Shown in pieces: positions 35,970 through 47,448 of a DNA stretch of 64,000 nucleotides; position 1 is the stretch's first letter; every line of letters starts with the position of its first letter. The DNA comes from Apodemus sylvaticus. Its lineage: Eukaryota > Chordata > Mammalia > Rodentia > Muridae. A model generated the notes under the pieces. The model had not been told where the DNA came from. It was given only the letters and a program-made list of their open reading frames with translations, and made no database searches. Where the stretch lies: positions 71,726,646 to 71,790,645 of the forward strand of contig NC_067485.1 of NCBI RefSeq assembly GCF_947179515.1. Reading direction: 5' to 3'. The position numbers and the translations under genes were made by a program.

Positions 35970-36665
35970 TGTCCATTTAATTTGATATTGGCAGTTGGTT
36001 TGTTGCATGTTGATTTTATTATGTTTGGGTATGGGCCTTGAATTCCTGATCACTTCAGTATTTTTAACATGAAGGGGTGATACATTTTGTCAAATGTATT
36101 TTCAGAATCTATTGAAATGACCATTAATTTTTTCTTTGACTTTCTTATATAGTTATTGAATTTTCGTGTATTGAACCAACCTTGCATCCCTGGGATGAAG
36201 CCTGCTTGGTCATGCTGAATGATGACTTTGATGTGTTCTTAGATTCGGTTTGCTAGTATTTTATTGAGTACTTTTTCATTGATGATCATAAGTCAAATTG
36301 ATCTAATGTTCTCTTTCTTTCTTTGCGTCCTTGTTTCGTTTATGTATCAGAATAATTTTGGCTCTACAGAATTAATTAGGTAGTGTTCTTTCTGTGTTAA
36401 TTTTGTGGAATAGTCTGAAGAGTGTTGGCATTAACTTTTCTTTGAAGGTCTGATAGAAATCTGCCCAGAAGCCATCTGGCCTTAGGCTGTTTTTGTTTCA
36501 GTTTTTTAATGACATCTTCTATTTCCTTAGGAGTTATGGGCCTTTTTAGTTAGTTTACATGCTCTTGATTTAACTTTAGTATGTAGTATCTGTTTAGAAA
36601 AATCATCCATATCATTTAGATGTTCCAGTTTTGTTGTGTATAGGCTTTTGCAGTATGATATGATC
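35970..36665 (-). mobile_element. Old antisense L1 ORF2 fragment (reverse transcriptase region)
   Basis: GTTTGGGTATGGGCCTTGAA and TATTGAACCAACCTTGCATC are the complement of ORF2 sequences in the intact copy at about 55720-55880. There is no open frame. It lies in the first ankyrin intron. Confidence 0.82.
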
Positions 36666-36679
36666 AGTTTTTATGGTGT

Positions 36680-37610
36680 TTTTATTAGATATTTTCTTTA
36701 TTTACATTTCAATGTTAGCCCCTTTCCTGGTTTCCCCTCTGAAAACACCCCACCCATATCCCCTCTTCCCCTGCTCACCAACACACCCACTCCTGCTTCC
36801 CTGTCCTGAAATTCCCCTATTCTTGGGCATCTAGCCTTCTAAGGACTAAGGGCCTCTCCTCCCTTTGATGTCCAATAAGGACATTCTCTGCTACATATTC
36901 AGGTAGAGCCATGGGTCCCTCAATGTGTAGTCCTTGATTAATAGTTTAGTCCCTGGAAGGTCTGTGGGGGTAGTGGTTGGTTAATATTGCTGTTCCTACT
37001 ATGGGGCAGGAATCTCCTCTCAAGCTCCATTGGGAAATTTATGTTTAATCCAATGGTTGGCTAAGAGCACCAACCTGTATTTGTCCCGTGCTGGCAGAGA
37101 CTCTCAGTACACAGCTATATCAGGCTCCTGTCAGCAAGTGCTTGTTGGCATCCACAATAGTGTCTCTGAATGGCCTTTCCTTCAGTCTCTGCTCCACAAT
37201 TTGTCTCTCTGTATCTCCTACCATGGGTATTTTGTTCCCCTTTAAGAAGGACCAAAGTATCCACACTTTGGTCTTCTATCTTCTTGGGCTTCATTTTGTC
37301 TGTTAATTGCACATTGGGTATTCTAAGCTTCTGGGCTTAAGCTTCTAAGCTTATCAGTGAGTGCATGCAATGTGTGTTATTTTGTGATTGGGTTACCTCA
37401 CTCAGGATGATATTTTCTACTTCTATCTATCTGCCTAAGAATTTCATGAATTCATTGTTTTTAATAGCTGAATAGTACTCCATTTTATAAATGTACCACA
37501 TTTTCGGTATCCATTCCTCTGTTGAGGTACATCTGGGTTCTTTTCAGCTTCTGGCTATTATAAATAAGGCTGCTATGATCATAGTGGGCATGTATCCTTA
37601 TTATTTCTAC
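36680..37610 (-). mobile_element. Old antisense L1 3' end (3' UTR and ORF2 C-terminus)
   Basis: TTTCTTTATTTACATTTCAATG followed by a C-rich 3' UTR (to about 37350) leads into GAATTCATTGTTTTTAATAGC, which is complementary to the ORF2 C-terminal coding region. It is diverged, with no open frame, and is an Lx-type rodent subfamily by its 3' UTR. Confidence 0.75.
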
Positions 37611-38610
37611 TTCCATTTTTAGGTCCTGGATGGTTTTGTTCACTTCTTCACTTGTTTGTTGGTTTTTTCTTATAATTCTTTAAGGGATTTTTTGTGTTTC
37701 TCCTTTAAGGGCTTCTACCTATTTACCCGTGTTCCCCGGCATTTCTTTATGGGAGTTATTCATGTCAATCTTGAAGTCCTCTCTCAGCATCATGAGCTGA
37801 GACTTTAAATCCAAATCTTGTTTTTGCAGTGTGCTGAGTATCCAGGACTGGGCTCAGATGATGCCATATCGACTTGGTTTCTGTTGGTCATGTTCTTGCG
37901 TTTGCATTTTGCCATATTGTTATCTCTCAAGTTAGCTGGTCTTGTTGTCTATGACTGTGGTTTGTATGTCTGCAAGCCTGTGTCAGTACTCCTGGGAGAC
38001 CAGTTCTCTCTCTGGGTGAATTTAGGTATGGAGAAGTGTGGTACAGGTTTAGCTCACGGGTAGAGACAGAAACCAGAATGATTCTGTCCATAGTTGATCC
38101 TTGGTTCCTGTGTCCTGATGGCTTTGAGCAGGCTGCTCTTTGGCCAGGAATTTGAAGAGAAGTAGTGGTCTTACCTGTTAACTCAGGTTTGTAGGTACTC
38201 CTAGGAGATTGGCTCTCTATTGCTGGGATTTGTGGATGTAGCTCTGTGGCCCAGGATCAGCTCTGGGCACAGACAGAAATCAGAAGACACCTGTCCTAGG
38301 CTGCCCCTAGGATCTTGTGTTGTAAGGGTTTCAGGCAGGCTCCTCTGAGCAGCATGGGTGGTCATACGTGTGTCCCCAGTCATGTCTACACTTCTGGGAG
38401 TCTAGCTATCTCCCTGTGTCACCTGGGTATGGAACTCTATGGCAAAGGATGATCTGTTGATTTTTTGAATTTCCGCACTTTCTGTTTTTATGTCTCCCTT
38501 TTCATTTGGGTGCTGTCTCTGGGCTCTTTTGATAGCTTGGCTAGGTGTTTTTCTATCTTTTTGATTTTCTAAAAGAACCAGCTCTTGGTTTTGTTGATTA
38601 TTTGTAACAT
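37610..38610 (-). mobile_element. Old antisense L1 5'-half fragments
   Basis: The stretch around 37620-37800 resembles the complement of an ORF1 coiled-coil region, 37800-38450 looks like older rodent L1 5' UTR, and 38460-38610 matches the ORF2 TRSWFF region. The assignment of the middle part is tentative. Confidence 0.5.
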
Positions 38611-39912
38611 TCAGACAGGGCTAGTATTCAAAATATATAAAGAACTCAAGAAGCTAACCACCAAAAACAAAAACCAAAAAAAAAAAACCAAAAAAAAAAA
38701 AAAAAACAACCTAAACAAAAACAAACAACCTAAGTGAGGATGCTTCAATCCTACCTGTGAAGCAGAAGAAAGCATTCATGTGAGGTAAAGAACTAAACAG
38801 AATTCACAACAAAGATATCTCAAATGGCCAAGAACTTACAGAAATGTTCAAATTCCTTAGTGATCAGGGAAATGCACATCAAAATTACCCTAAGATATTA
38901 TAGTATACCAATCCGAATCGCTAAGATCAAAAACTCTTGTGACAGCACACATTGGTGAGGATGTAGAAAGAGAGGAGCACTCCTCCATTGCTGATGTGAT
39001 GGCATACTGGTACAACAGCTTTGGAAATAAATCTGGAGGATCCTCAGAAAATCGTAAATATATCTACCTGAAGATCCAGCTATACCACTCTTGAGCACAT
39101 ATCCAAAAGCTGCCCCACAGGGGCATGTGTTCCACTACGTTCATAATGGCCTTTTTGTGATAGCTGGAAGTTGGAAACTTGTGGTTTATTTACAAAATTT
39201 ACAAAATTTACTTACTTAGCTATTAAGAATGAGAACCTCTTGAGTTTTATAGGTACTTGCACATAGATGGAACTAGACATTATCCTACTGGATGAATTAA
39301 CTCTGACCAAAAAGGACATGTATGGTATGTATTCACTAATAAATGGATATTAGCCAAAAAATGTACAGAATCCCCAGGATATAATCCTCAGAACTCAAGA
39401 ATCTTAACAAGATAAGGGCCTAAGTGAGGGTGCTTCAATCCCACCTGTGAAGCAGAAGAAAGCATTCATATGGGGCAGAGAGAGGGAGAGACCTGGGTGG
39501 GAGAGGGGAGAAGGGAAAAGGGAACATGATCAGGTATTGTAGGTTGGGGTTGGGGGGAAGAAGACAGAAGCCCTGAGGGCTAGCAGAAAGAATGGAAAGA
39601 ATTAATATGAGGAGGTAGGAGTGGGAAGTACTCCATTAATTTACCAGAGACCTGGGAGACAGGAGCCCAGCATGGCTGCTTTGTGAGAGGCACAGCAGCT
39701 GAGTCAGATGCAGATATTTACACCCAACCAATGAACAGGAGGAGCTGAGGGCCTCTGTGGTGGAATTAGAATAAAGCTGGAAGAAGCTGAGGAGGAGTAA
39801 TACTTCATAGGAAGACCAGCAGTCTAACCTGGTCTCATCTGATCTGGACCCCTGAGATCTCTCAGGTTCTGAGCCACCAACAATACACCAACTGATATGA
39901 AGCCCCTGACAC
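38610..39912 (+). mobile_element. Old plus-strand L1 3' end
   Basis: AATATATAAAGAACTCAAGAAG, the A-rich insert at 38655-38735, degenerate ORF2 C-terminal sequence (38820-39360) and an Lx-like 3' UTR (GAGTCAGATGCAGATATTTACAC, about 39696) follow in order. All frames are broken. Together with the antisense pieces before 38610 it may be an old 5'-inverted insertion. Confidence 0.7.
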
Positions 39913-40254
39913 ATATTTACCTTTCATTGTGCTGGGTAAATGCCTAATTTTGTAAGTCCATATATGAATACCAGCAGTTTGAAAATCGAAATGGTATATT
40001 CAATCCAACTTTATTCTCTCTTATGGAGAGAGTACAATATATAATATTGTATATATTATTCATTGGCCATTGTGAAACTCATATTTCTGGTACAATTTGG
40101 ATTTTATCCGTAAAATCAATTACTCATCATGAAACTTAAGTTTAAGGCTTAAAGTTCTAGCTTATAGTTCATTATAATGGGGAAATCAGAGACATGATCT
40201 GGTCATACCACATCCGCAGTCAAGAAAGGAATGAAACAAAACCACCCAGTGTCT

Positions 40255-40520
40255 TCTTTTTATTGATTTTTTATTGGTTGTTTTATTTATGTGCATTTCA
40301 AATGTTATCCCCCTTCTCAGTGTTTCCTCCACAACTCCCTTATCCAACTCCCTCCCCTTCTTCTCTGAGGGTGCTCCCCCAGCCACCCACCCACTCCTGC
40401 CTCACAGTCCTGCCATTCCACTACGCTTGGCTATCTAATCTCGACAGAACCAAGGGCTTCTCCTTCCTTTGGTAACAATCCTCTGCTACATGTGCAGCTG
40501 GAGCCATGGGTCCTTCGATG
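40255..40520 (-). mobile_element. Antisense L1 3' UTR fragment
   Basis: ATGTGCATTTCAAATGTTATCC and the C-rich stretch to GGAGCCATGGGTCCTTCGATGT match old rodent L1 3' ends in reverse. Confidence 0.7.
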
Positions 40521-40524
40521 TATA

Positions 40525-40769
40525 AGGGACAAAGATATGGGGAGAGACCAGAGGAAAAGCTATACCAAGACAGTCTCCACCTAGGGATCCATACCATCTA
40601 CAGACACTAAACCCAGATATTTGCTAATTTAACATTTGTTGACAGGGGCCTCATTTATCTATCCTCCTGACAGTCTCTGCCAGAGCTTGACCAATACAGA
40701 TGGTGAAGCTCTCAGCCAAGCATCAGAACACAGTGGTCTCCATTAGGTTAGGGGAAGAACTCACTGGAA

Positions 40770-40770
<1 letters not shown>
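40525..40770 (+). mobile_element. Plus-strand L1 3' UTR fragment abutting the antisense one
   Basis: GACAAAGATATGGGGAGAGACC and ACAGTCTCTGCCAGAGC are L1 3'-UTR-like in the plus direction. The head-to-head arrangement with 40255-40520 suggests a second, older inverted insertion; its duplications are not clear. Confidence 0.5.

Positions 40771-40771
<1 letters not shown>

Positions 40772-40814
<43 letters not shown>
40772..40814. repeat. (CA)n microsatellite
   Basis: About 21 CA units next to an L1 insertion site. Confidence 0.93.
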
Positions 40815-40816
<2 letters not shown>

Positions 40817-40835
40817 CATATAAACACCCTCATAC

Positions 40836-41397
40836 GACCCTGCTATACCACTCCTGGGCATATATCCAGAGGATTCCCCGACATGCAATAAGGACACATG
40901 CTCCACTATGTTCATAGCAGCCTTATTTATAATAGCCAGAAGCTGGAAAGAACCTGGATGGCCCTCAATGGAGGAATGGATACAGAAAATGTGGTATATT
41001 TATACAATGGAATACTACTCAGCAATTAAAAACAATGGATTCATGAAATTTTTAGGCAAATGGTTGGAACTGGAAAATATCATCATAAGTGAGGTAAACC
41101 AGTCACAAAAGAAAACACATGGAATACAATCACTGAGAAATGGATATTAATTAGCTCAGAAGCTCTGAATACTCAAGGTACAATTAGCATACCAAATGAT
41201 TCCCAAGAAGAAGGAAGGAGAGGGCCCTTTCATGGAAAGGCTTGATCCAGCATTGTAGGGGAGGACCAGGACAGAGAAATGGGAGGGGGTGATTGGGGAA
41301 TAGGTGGAGAGAAAAGAGCTTATGGGACATATAGGTAGGGGGCAATGGGAAAGGGGAACACATTTGGAATGTAAACAAAGAATATAGAAAATAAAAA
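40836..41397 (+). mobile_element. Older 5'-truncated L1 with target-site duplication
   Basis: It contains ORF2 C-terminal sequence (CTATACCACTCCTGGGCA onward, MFIAALFIIARSWKEP, WIQKMWYIYTMEYYSAIK) and a diverged 3' UTR ending in AAAATAAAAA. A 16-bp duplication ATAAACACCCTCATAC flanks it at 40820-40835 and 41398-41413, the left copy abutting a CA repeat. The 3' UTR differs from that of the young copies, so it is a different, older subfamily. Confidence 0.85.
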
Positions 41398-41839
41398 ATA
41401 AACACCCTCATACACACTCAAAAACTCACACACACACGAAAATGATTTCAGTCCAAAGAATCAGACTAGAGTAGTACCAAATACTAAAGTAAAGGTTTGC
41501 AGTTAAGTTCATGTATTCTTTTGTTAATGTAATTTCCTCACATTATGGGAAGAGAATGATTACAGAGAAGTTATTAATTTATATCTCATATGACTTGCTA
41601 ATAAAACAACTGTAAGTGCAGTCTTACTGATTTCTTGATTTATGTTTGTGAGTGATAATAAGATTGTTAATTAAATTTATTAAAATGCCCACAAATTTAA
41701 ATATAAATGAATTCCTAAACTTTATTCTTTTTACTCAGTAGTTCACCAAATCACTTTGTTTCTCTTATTAAGCACACTCATTCTATGGGCTGTAAATGCC
41801 TCTCATCCTTAATGTGTGCAGATTTTCCTGTGCTGAGTA

Positions 41840-42130
41840 GAAAGTCTAGAGATATAGTACATTCAAACAATGTAACACCAGACAGATATTAAAAACAATG
41901 ACTTCTTGAAATCTGAAGGCAATGGCTAGATCTAGAAAATAGCATCCTGAGTGAGGTTTCTCAGTCATAAAAGACCACACATGGTGTGTACTCACTGATC
42001 AGTGATATTAGGCAAAGAGCATGGAATACCCACGATTCAGCTCATGGACCACATGAAGCTCAAGAGGAATGAAGACCAAAGAGGATAGATACTTCAGTCC
42101 TACTTAGAAGGGGGGTCTCAAGTCCACTAG
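41840..42130 (+). mobile_element. Old degenerate L1 C-terminal fragment
   Basis: Sequence such as TCCTGAGTGAGGTTTCTCAGTCATAAAAGACCACACATGG follows the end of ORF2 (SEVTQ region) but is highly diverged. Confidence 0.6.
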
Positions 42131-42960
42131 AAACTTGACCTATTTATTTTTAAATAGCATTTCTGAAATTAGGAAGTTGTAACAAGTAACTACTTTGAAG
42201 AATTATGCCCTGTCTAAAACTATTATCAATTAATTGAAATATTAGCCAAGTGAAAGTTCTCATTTCTTCACATTGTACAAATCAAAATAATGAAAAAATT
42301 ATCCTCATTTTAGTCCTGGTATTTCTTTTGCCAAAGATTTAGAAATTAACAAAATAGTTTCAGATATAATTTGCTGTTGTCATATTTTTTCACATTTTGA
42401 ATATTTAAATATTATAACTAGAACTCCCAGAATTCTTTTGAATATATCACATATGATTTACTGTAAGCACAGTTGGTTATGGTTCCTGCACACTTTATGA
42501 ATTATGTAAACTAAAACCTGCTATCAGGTAAAGCGTAATACATCAGGAGTTATAATTCATATCCTAATGTAAAGTTCTCAAAGTGTGAGAAGAACAGGGT
42601 CATAAGCCAACCAGAGTGTGTTCACTTGTGTAGTCATGTACCAGTGGTCTACAGTGGGAAGATTGCAAGTTAGCAGCTCCTGAGACACATTGTGAATTCA
42701 AGACCAGCCTGAATTCTGTAACAAGACCATGCCTCAAAGAAAAATATCCAAACATCTGATTGCTGAGCAATTTCATGGTAGAAAAAGCTGTAAATCCTTT
42801 GCATGATGTTTTTCAATAATCCTACTATGACTTGTGAGATGAGCTTATTTTGATTCCCTTTTTATTGATGAGGGTCTTGGGTATGCAGAGAATAAAGCAG
42901 TGAGTAGCTACAGAGTTCAAAGAAGGAGACAAATCCAAATTGAGAGTTCTAATTTAGAAA
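42130..42960. other. Ankyrin intron 1, no recognised feature
   Basis: AT-rich; a weak SINE-like piece lies near 42640-42750 (TTCAAGACCAGCCTGAATTC). Confidence 0.4.
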
Positions 42961-42969
42961 GGTTACTTT

Positions 42970-43400
42970 GGCCAACTGTGCTGCACAGTTTATGTCAACT
43001 TGACACAAGCAAAAGTCATCTGAGAGGAGGGAAGGTCAACTGAAAAATTTCTCCATAAGATCTGGTTGTAGGCAATCTTCTAGGGCATTTTCTTAATTGG
43101 TGATTGATGGTGTAGGACCCTGCCCATTGTGGGTGATGCCATCCCTGGGCTGGTGGTTCTGGTTTCCACAAGAACTCAGTCTCAGGAAGAGATGGAGAAC
43201 AGGCTAGTAAGCAGCACTCCTCCATGGCTTACCATAATCAGCTCCTGCCTACAGGTTTCTCCCTGTTTGAGTTTCTAACCTCACAGCTTTTACAGATGAA
43301 CTGTTTTCTGGAACTGTGTGTGATATAAGCCCATTCATCCCCAAGTTGTCTTGATCATGATGTTTCATCACATAATGGAAATCCTAAATATGACAGCTTG
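42970..43400 (+). mobile_element. MaLR-like solo LTR
   Basis: ATGTCAACTTGACACAAGC, CCCATTGTGGGTGATGCCATCCCTGGGCTGG and GTCTTGATCATGATGTTTCATCAC are hallmarks of a common rodent LTR family. The subfamily is not fixed. Confidence 0.55.
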
Positions 43401-43885
43401 GTACTAGCTTAGAGGGGCAGTGCTATGACATAGGTGACCATTTTTTGGGGTGGGGTGGGGAGGATTTTGGAAGGACATTGGAATATTGTGCAAGAAATAC
43501 CACTGAGTTTTCAATGCTTGCTGAGCTGTTCTTTAGGAGCTTCCTAATTAAGAAGGTTGAAGGTAATTCCGGAGATGGAGGCCTGGCTTGGGAAGCTTCA
43601 GAGGAATGATGAAAGATTCTATCAGGGCCATTTCTATTTTCCTCTCCATGTTGCTTTGGTTATGTTGTTTCATTGCAACAATGGAAAAGTATTTAACATA
43701 TTGGGCGTTCAGCTCAGTGATAGCATCCTTGCCTCCCATACAGAAATATATATGTCATGATTCCAATATTGGAGGCAAAAACATTTCTTTGAATTGGATG
43801 CCCAAAGTTAGTGAGAATTACATGAACAACTGTGGCTTTTGACCTAGTTTTGTAAAAAATTCTTAAAAAGTTTTCATTTTCACAG

Positions 43886-44000
43886 AACTATTCTGCACTA
43901 TGCCTGTGCATACGGCCATCCCAATGTAGTTGCCCTCCTGATAGAGTGGAATTGTGACATTGATCTCCGTGACAGTGACAACAGAACAGCACTAATTAAG
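43886..44000 (+). CDS. Ankyrin gene coding exon 2 (second ankyrin repeat)
   Basis: The acceptor is a pyrimidine-rich TTTTCACAG ending at 43885, and the donor AAG/GTAGAA starts at 44001. The 115-bp exon continues from phase 2 to phase 0 and encodes TILHYACAYGHPNVVALLIE, a near-consensus ankyrin repeat (TxLHxAxxxGH..VVxLLI), then DIDLRDSDNRTALIK, which begins the next repeat. The length and break points match the second exon of ANKRD26/POTE relatives. Confidence 0.87.
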
Positions 44001-44151
44001 GTAGAAAGCAGCCAACAGTTTCAGTGTGACACATATTGGATGGGAATTCTTGGAATAAACATGATCTCAGATATATGCAAATAATTAGTGAAACCTATGA
44101 CATTTTTGCTTTTCTCATCTTTCCAATCTGTTTCTTGATCCAATGCCCCAG

Positions 44152-44325
44152 GCTTCACAGTTCAAGCACGAAGACTGTGTGGCTATGTTATTAGAACACG
44201 GTGCTGACCCAAATGCTATGGACAATACTGGGAGCACCGCACTGCACTATGCTGTTTGGCATAACAGCACCTCAATGACAGCCAAACTGCTGGCACACAA
44301 TGCCGACTTCAGTATAAAAAATGAG
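44152..44325 (+). CDS. Ankyrin gene coding exon 3 (third and fourth ankyrin repeats)
   Basis: The acceptor CCCAG ends at 44151 and the donor GAG/GTAAAG starts at 44326. The exon is 174 bp, exactly 58 codons, phase 0 at both ends. It encodes the family signature EDCVAMLLEHGADPNAMD, then TALHYAVWHN and KLLAHNADFSIKNE of the following repeat. A second AG at 44160 (TTCACAG) would drop three residues; the upstream site fits family alignments better. Only 151 bases of intron separate it from exon 2, as is typical of the family. Confidence 0.88.
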
Positions 44326-45730
44326 GTAAAGAAGACACAGCTTTGATTTACAGATTATTTCCTACATACTTTAAAATATTACATTGGGATCCTGATACAG
44401 CTTTGACCTAAGAATCTCTCAAATGCTAAATGTAATAAATGGATTTTATAAGACTTATCTAGATGAGCCAGCTTTGATGGGAGCTCCTTCTTCCCAAGCT
44501 TTCCTTCCCCCAAAACACTGCATGATCTCTCTCCTTTACTCTTCTGAGGAACAATCTAAAGAGAATTATTACCTCCATCCACAGCAATTCTGAAGAAATT
44601 TGCAATTTCCTTCAGGGTACTCTCTTAATTGTAGCCTTTTGGGAATCATGTTGTCTTATACTTCCAATATATCAGATAAACAAACTTCAATAAGATACAA
44701 GGTTTCTATATTATAAGTGTCTAAATTATGAATCTTTCTGTCAGTTTACTCCACATGGTATCTATCTCAGCATGTCAGTTCATTTCATAGATCTCTAATA
44801 TCATGGGCCTTTCAGTTGTAATTAGGTAACCACAGAGTTGATTTGTCCCTTAGTTCATGAGACAGAATGTTGTACAGTCAAGGATGGCCTTGAACTTTTT
44901 ATGTAATGAGGATGACATAAAACTTGTATATTCCTGGACCTCTGAAGTGATGGACTTTTGGTAATTCACCACTGTGCCTGACCTATAAAACCTCATATTT
45001 CACTTTGATATTCATTTCCAATGAAATACTTACTTCAGTGAAATAAAGCAAGTGTTGGAGAAGTTATTCAGGGGTGTTGTCCATTTACTACATTTTATGC
45101 TGATTGTCATTACAGCTTTATTATGAAGAACTTGCAAGGAAAAAAGCCTAATTCCACAAATTTAAATCATCGTAGAAAAGTTTTCAGTATTTTCCTTGAG
45201 AGATTACTTAAATTGCAACTCTAGCACAGGGCATAATATAATCCTTCATATTCTCCCAGAATATCAAGTCTAACATGAATTTCATGTTCATTTGTTATAG
45301 AAATAGTATTAACATTAGTGCAATATGTCCAGTATGGAAAAAATACTGTGACATGCCATCCTTTCTACACTGTGCTTTTGTAGCAAATATTCTCTGCCTC
45401 AGTGACTTGGAGTTCATGGCATTTCAGAAGCATTTGCATTCCTACAGGCTCTGGAAGAAACTATTTAGACTCTACTCATGGTATCAGGAACCCATGGCAG
45501 ACATTCTTTTTCACATGGTTCACCAAGATTTAAGTTATGAATTAAATGAGATAGGTGTCAAAGGTACTCTGATGGCTTATGAAGAATGGATCTGTGTGAG
45601 AGCACTGCGTGTGAGAGTGTCAAGGATGTAGATAACTGCACCTCAGACTATGTGAGCTCTACTGTGTCTTCCACATGATTGTCTGTTGATAAATAGGTTC
45701 TCAGAGTTAAAAGTTATTATTGTTTTATAG

Positions 45731-45834
45731 GATAGCTTTACACCACTTACACTGGCTCGAATGAAAAATGACAACCTGGCAAAACTTTTAGAAGACCAGA
45801 AAGAAAAGATAAAGGAACTTGATGAATTAGAAAG
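45731..45834 (+). CDS. Ankyrin gene coding exon 4 (degenerate half repeat into coiled coil)
   Basis: The acceptor TTTTATAG ends at 45730 and the donor AAG/GTGAGG starts at 45835. The 104-bp exon goes from phase 0 to 2. It starts with DSFTPLTLARMKNDNLAKLL, the first helix of a fifth ankyrin repeat. Instead of the usual LLxxGAxxN turn it then becomes EDQKEKIKELDELE, a highly charged helix that reads as coiled coil. In related genes I would expect one more full ankyrin repeat exon here; no such exon is recognisable in the 1.4-kb intron before it or the 3.1 kb after it. Confidence 0.78.
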
Positions 45835-46564
45835 GTGAGGTTATTAATTCTTTTATTTTTTATATTTTTATGGGATTCTATAGTGTGTACCATCCCTGAA
45901 GCCCTGTTGCTGGAGTTTCTAATCCTATTAAATAGGTATAAACCCCCACATCATATAGATATTGTAATTATAAGCTGTATTCCTAGATTGGGCAGTTCTA
46001 GCACTGTACTATCTTATTCACAAGGTGTGAGAGTCCTTGCTTCTTGAGGTTTCTCCTGGCCAGGAGCTCCTGATTCATGGTGTCATCTCCTCTCTTCCTC
46101 CTCTTCCTCCATCCTCCCTTCTCCCTCACCTTCCTCTTGTCCTCCTACCTAACTTGCCCCAGTATTGAGTCTCCCTTCCTACCTTTCTCCTTCACTGCCC
46201 ATTCACTGACTTAGCCTTTTTGTAAGTATAGATTTTGAAGTTTATGTTTTAATATTTCATTAAAAATTGAGATCTTAAACATTTATTTTTAAAAATATGT
46301 CTCTTATATTAATTTCTTTAAAAATGCTATATTAAATGAAAGTACATTTTGAAAAAAATTTCTTCCCTTCAGTGACTGGTTTCTTCAAATATTTTCATTA
46401 TCTTTGCTAGTGAATCCCTAAAATTCTCAACATTCACAAGTTTGGCAAATGGGGATTGCCTTAAAACTTGATCAGCCTCAGTTAGTAAATAAGACAGTAA
46501 ACAGGGCAGCCACAGACAAGACTACATAGAAACTCAAGTCTGTCTTCACACACATGCTCACACG

Positions 46565-46565
<1 letters not shown>

Positions 46566-46605
<40 letters not shown>
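46566..46605. repeat. (CA)n microsatellite
   Basis: About 18 CA units. A C10 run follows at about 46686. Confidence 0.92.
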
Positions 46606-46610
<5 letters not shown>

Positions 46611-46998
46611 TACACACATACACTTGTATGTCTGCAATTACCCAGTCATGCATATTCAACACATGTAAATACACCCATGTGTGCCCCCCCCCCCACACAC
46701 ATACACACACTCTATTGGTCATTGAACCTATCTTTATTTCAATAATGTGTGCCTTAATAGGTTGTATAAGTTGAGCATTTAAATATGAAAACTATTAGAG
46801 AAACATATTTAGTCCTGGTAAAAAAGAAGCAGGACTCTGCTTTTCCTCCAAGTATTTCTACTTCATTGTAGTCACATAGGAAGTTTTTAGTGTTTTCTAA
46901 TTTATGGGGACTAGAATTAGTAGGTCATATATAGAAAAGCTGAATGCAGTTTGTAAATTTCATGTTTTGATAACCCCTATAGCTCCCCTAGAAAAATA

Positions 46999-47448
46999 AC
47001 ATATCCATTTATTTTTTTTTCACATTTTTTATTCGATATATTTTTTATTTACATTTCAAATGATTTCCCCTTTTCTAGCCCCCGACTCCCCAAAAGTCCC
47101 ATAAGCCCCCTTCTCTTCCCCTGTCTTCCCACCCACCCCTTCCCACTTCCCCGTTCTGGTTTTGCCAAATACTGCTTCACTGAGTCTTTCCAGAACAAGG
47201 GGCCACTCCTCCTTTCTTCTTGTACCTCATTTGATGTGTGGATTATGTTTTGGTACAACCACTCTGGAAATCAGTCTGGCGGTTCCTCCAAAAACTGGGC
47301 TCCTCACTTCCAGAAGATCGTGCTATACCACTCCTGGGCATATACCCAGAGGATTCCCCACCATGTAATAAGGGGAGGGAATACTATGTTCATAGCAGCC
47401 CTATTTATAATTGCCAGATGCTGGAAAGAACCCACATATCCATTTATT
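46999..47448. mobile_element. Twin-primed (5'-inverted) short L1 insertion with target-site duplications
   Basis: A 15-bp duplication ACATATCCATTTATT (46999-47013 and 47434-47448) brackets two L1 pieces in opposite orientation. 47014-47250 is the 3' end and A tail read on the minus strand. 47254-47433 is ORF2 C-terminal sequence read on the plus strand (from TACAACCACTCTGG). The junction at 47250-47253 (TTGG) is shared by both pieces. This is the classic product of twin priming. It lies in the ankyrin intron between exons 4 and 5. Confidence 0.92.

Noticed and set aside
45275..45631. 118-codon plus-strand frame in ankyrin intron 3
   Set aside because: It does not resemble ankyrin sequence and lacks matching splice sites; AT-rich intron by appearance.
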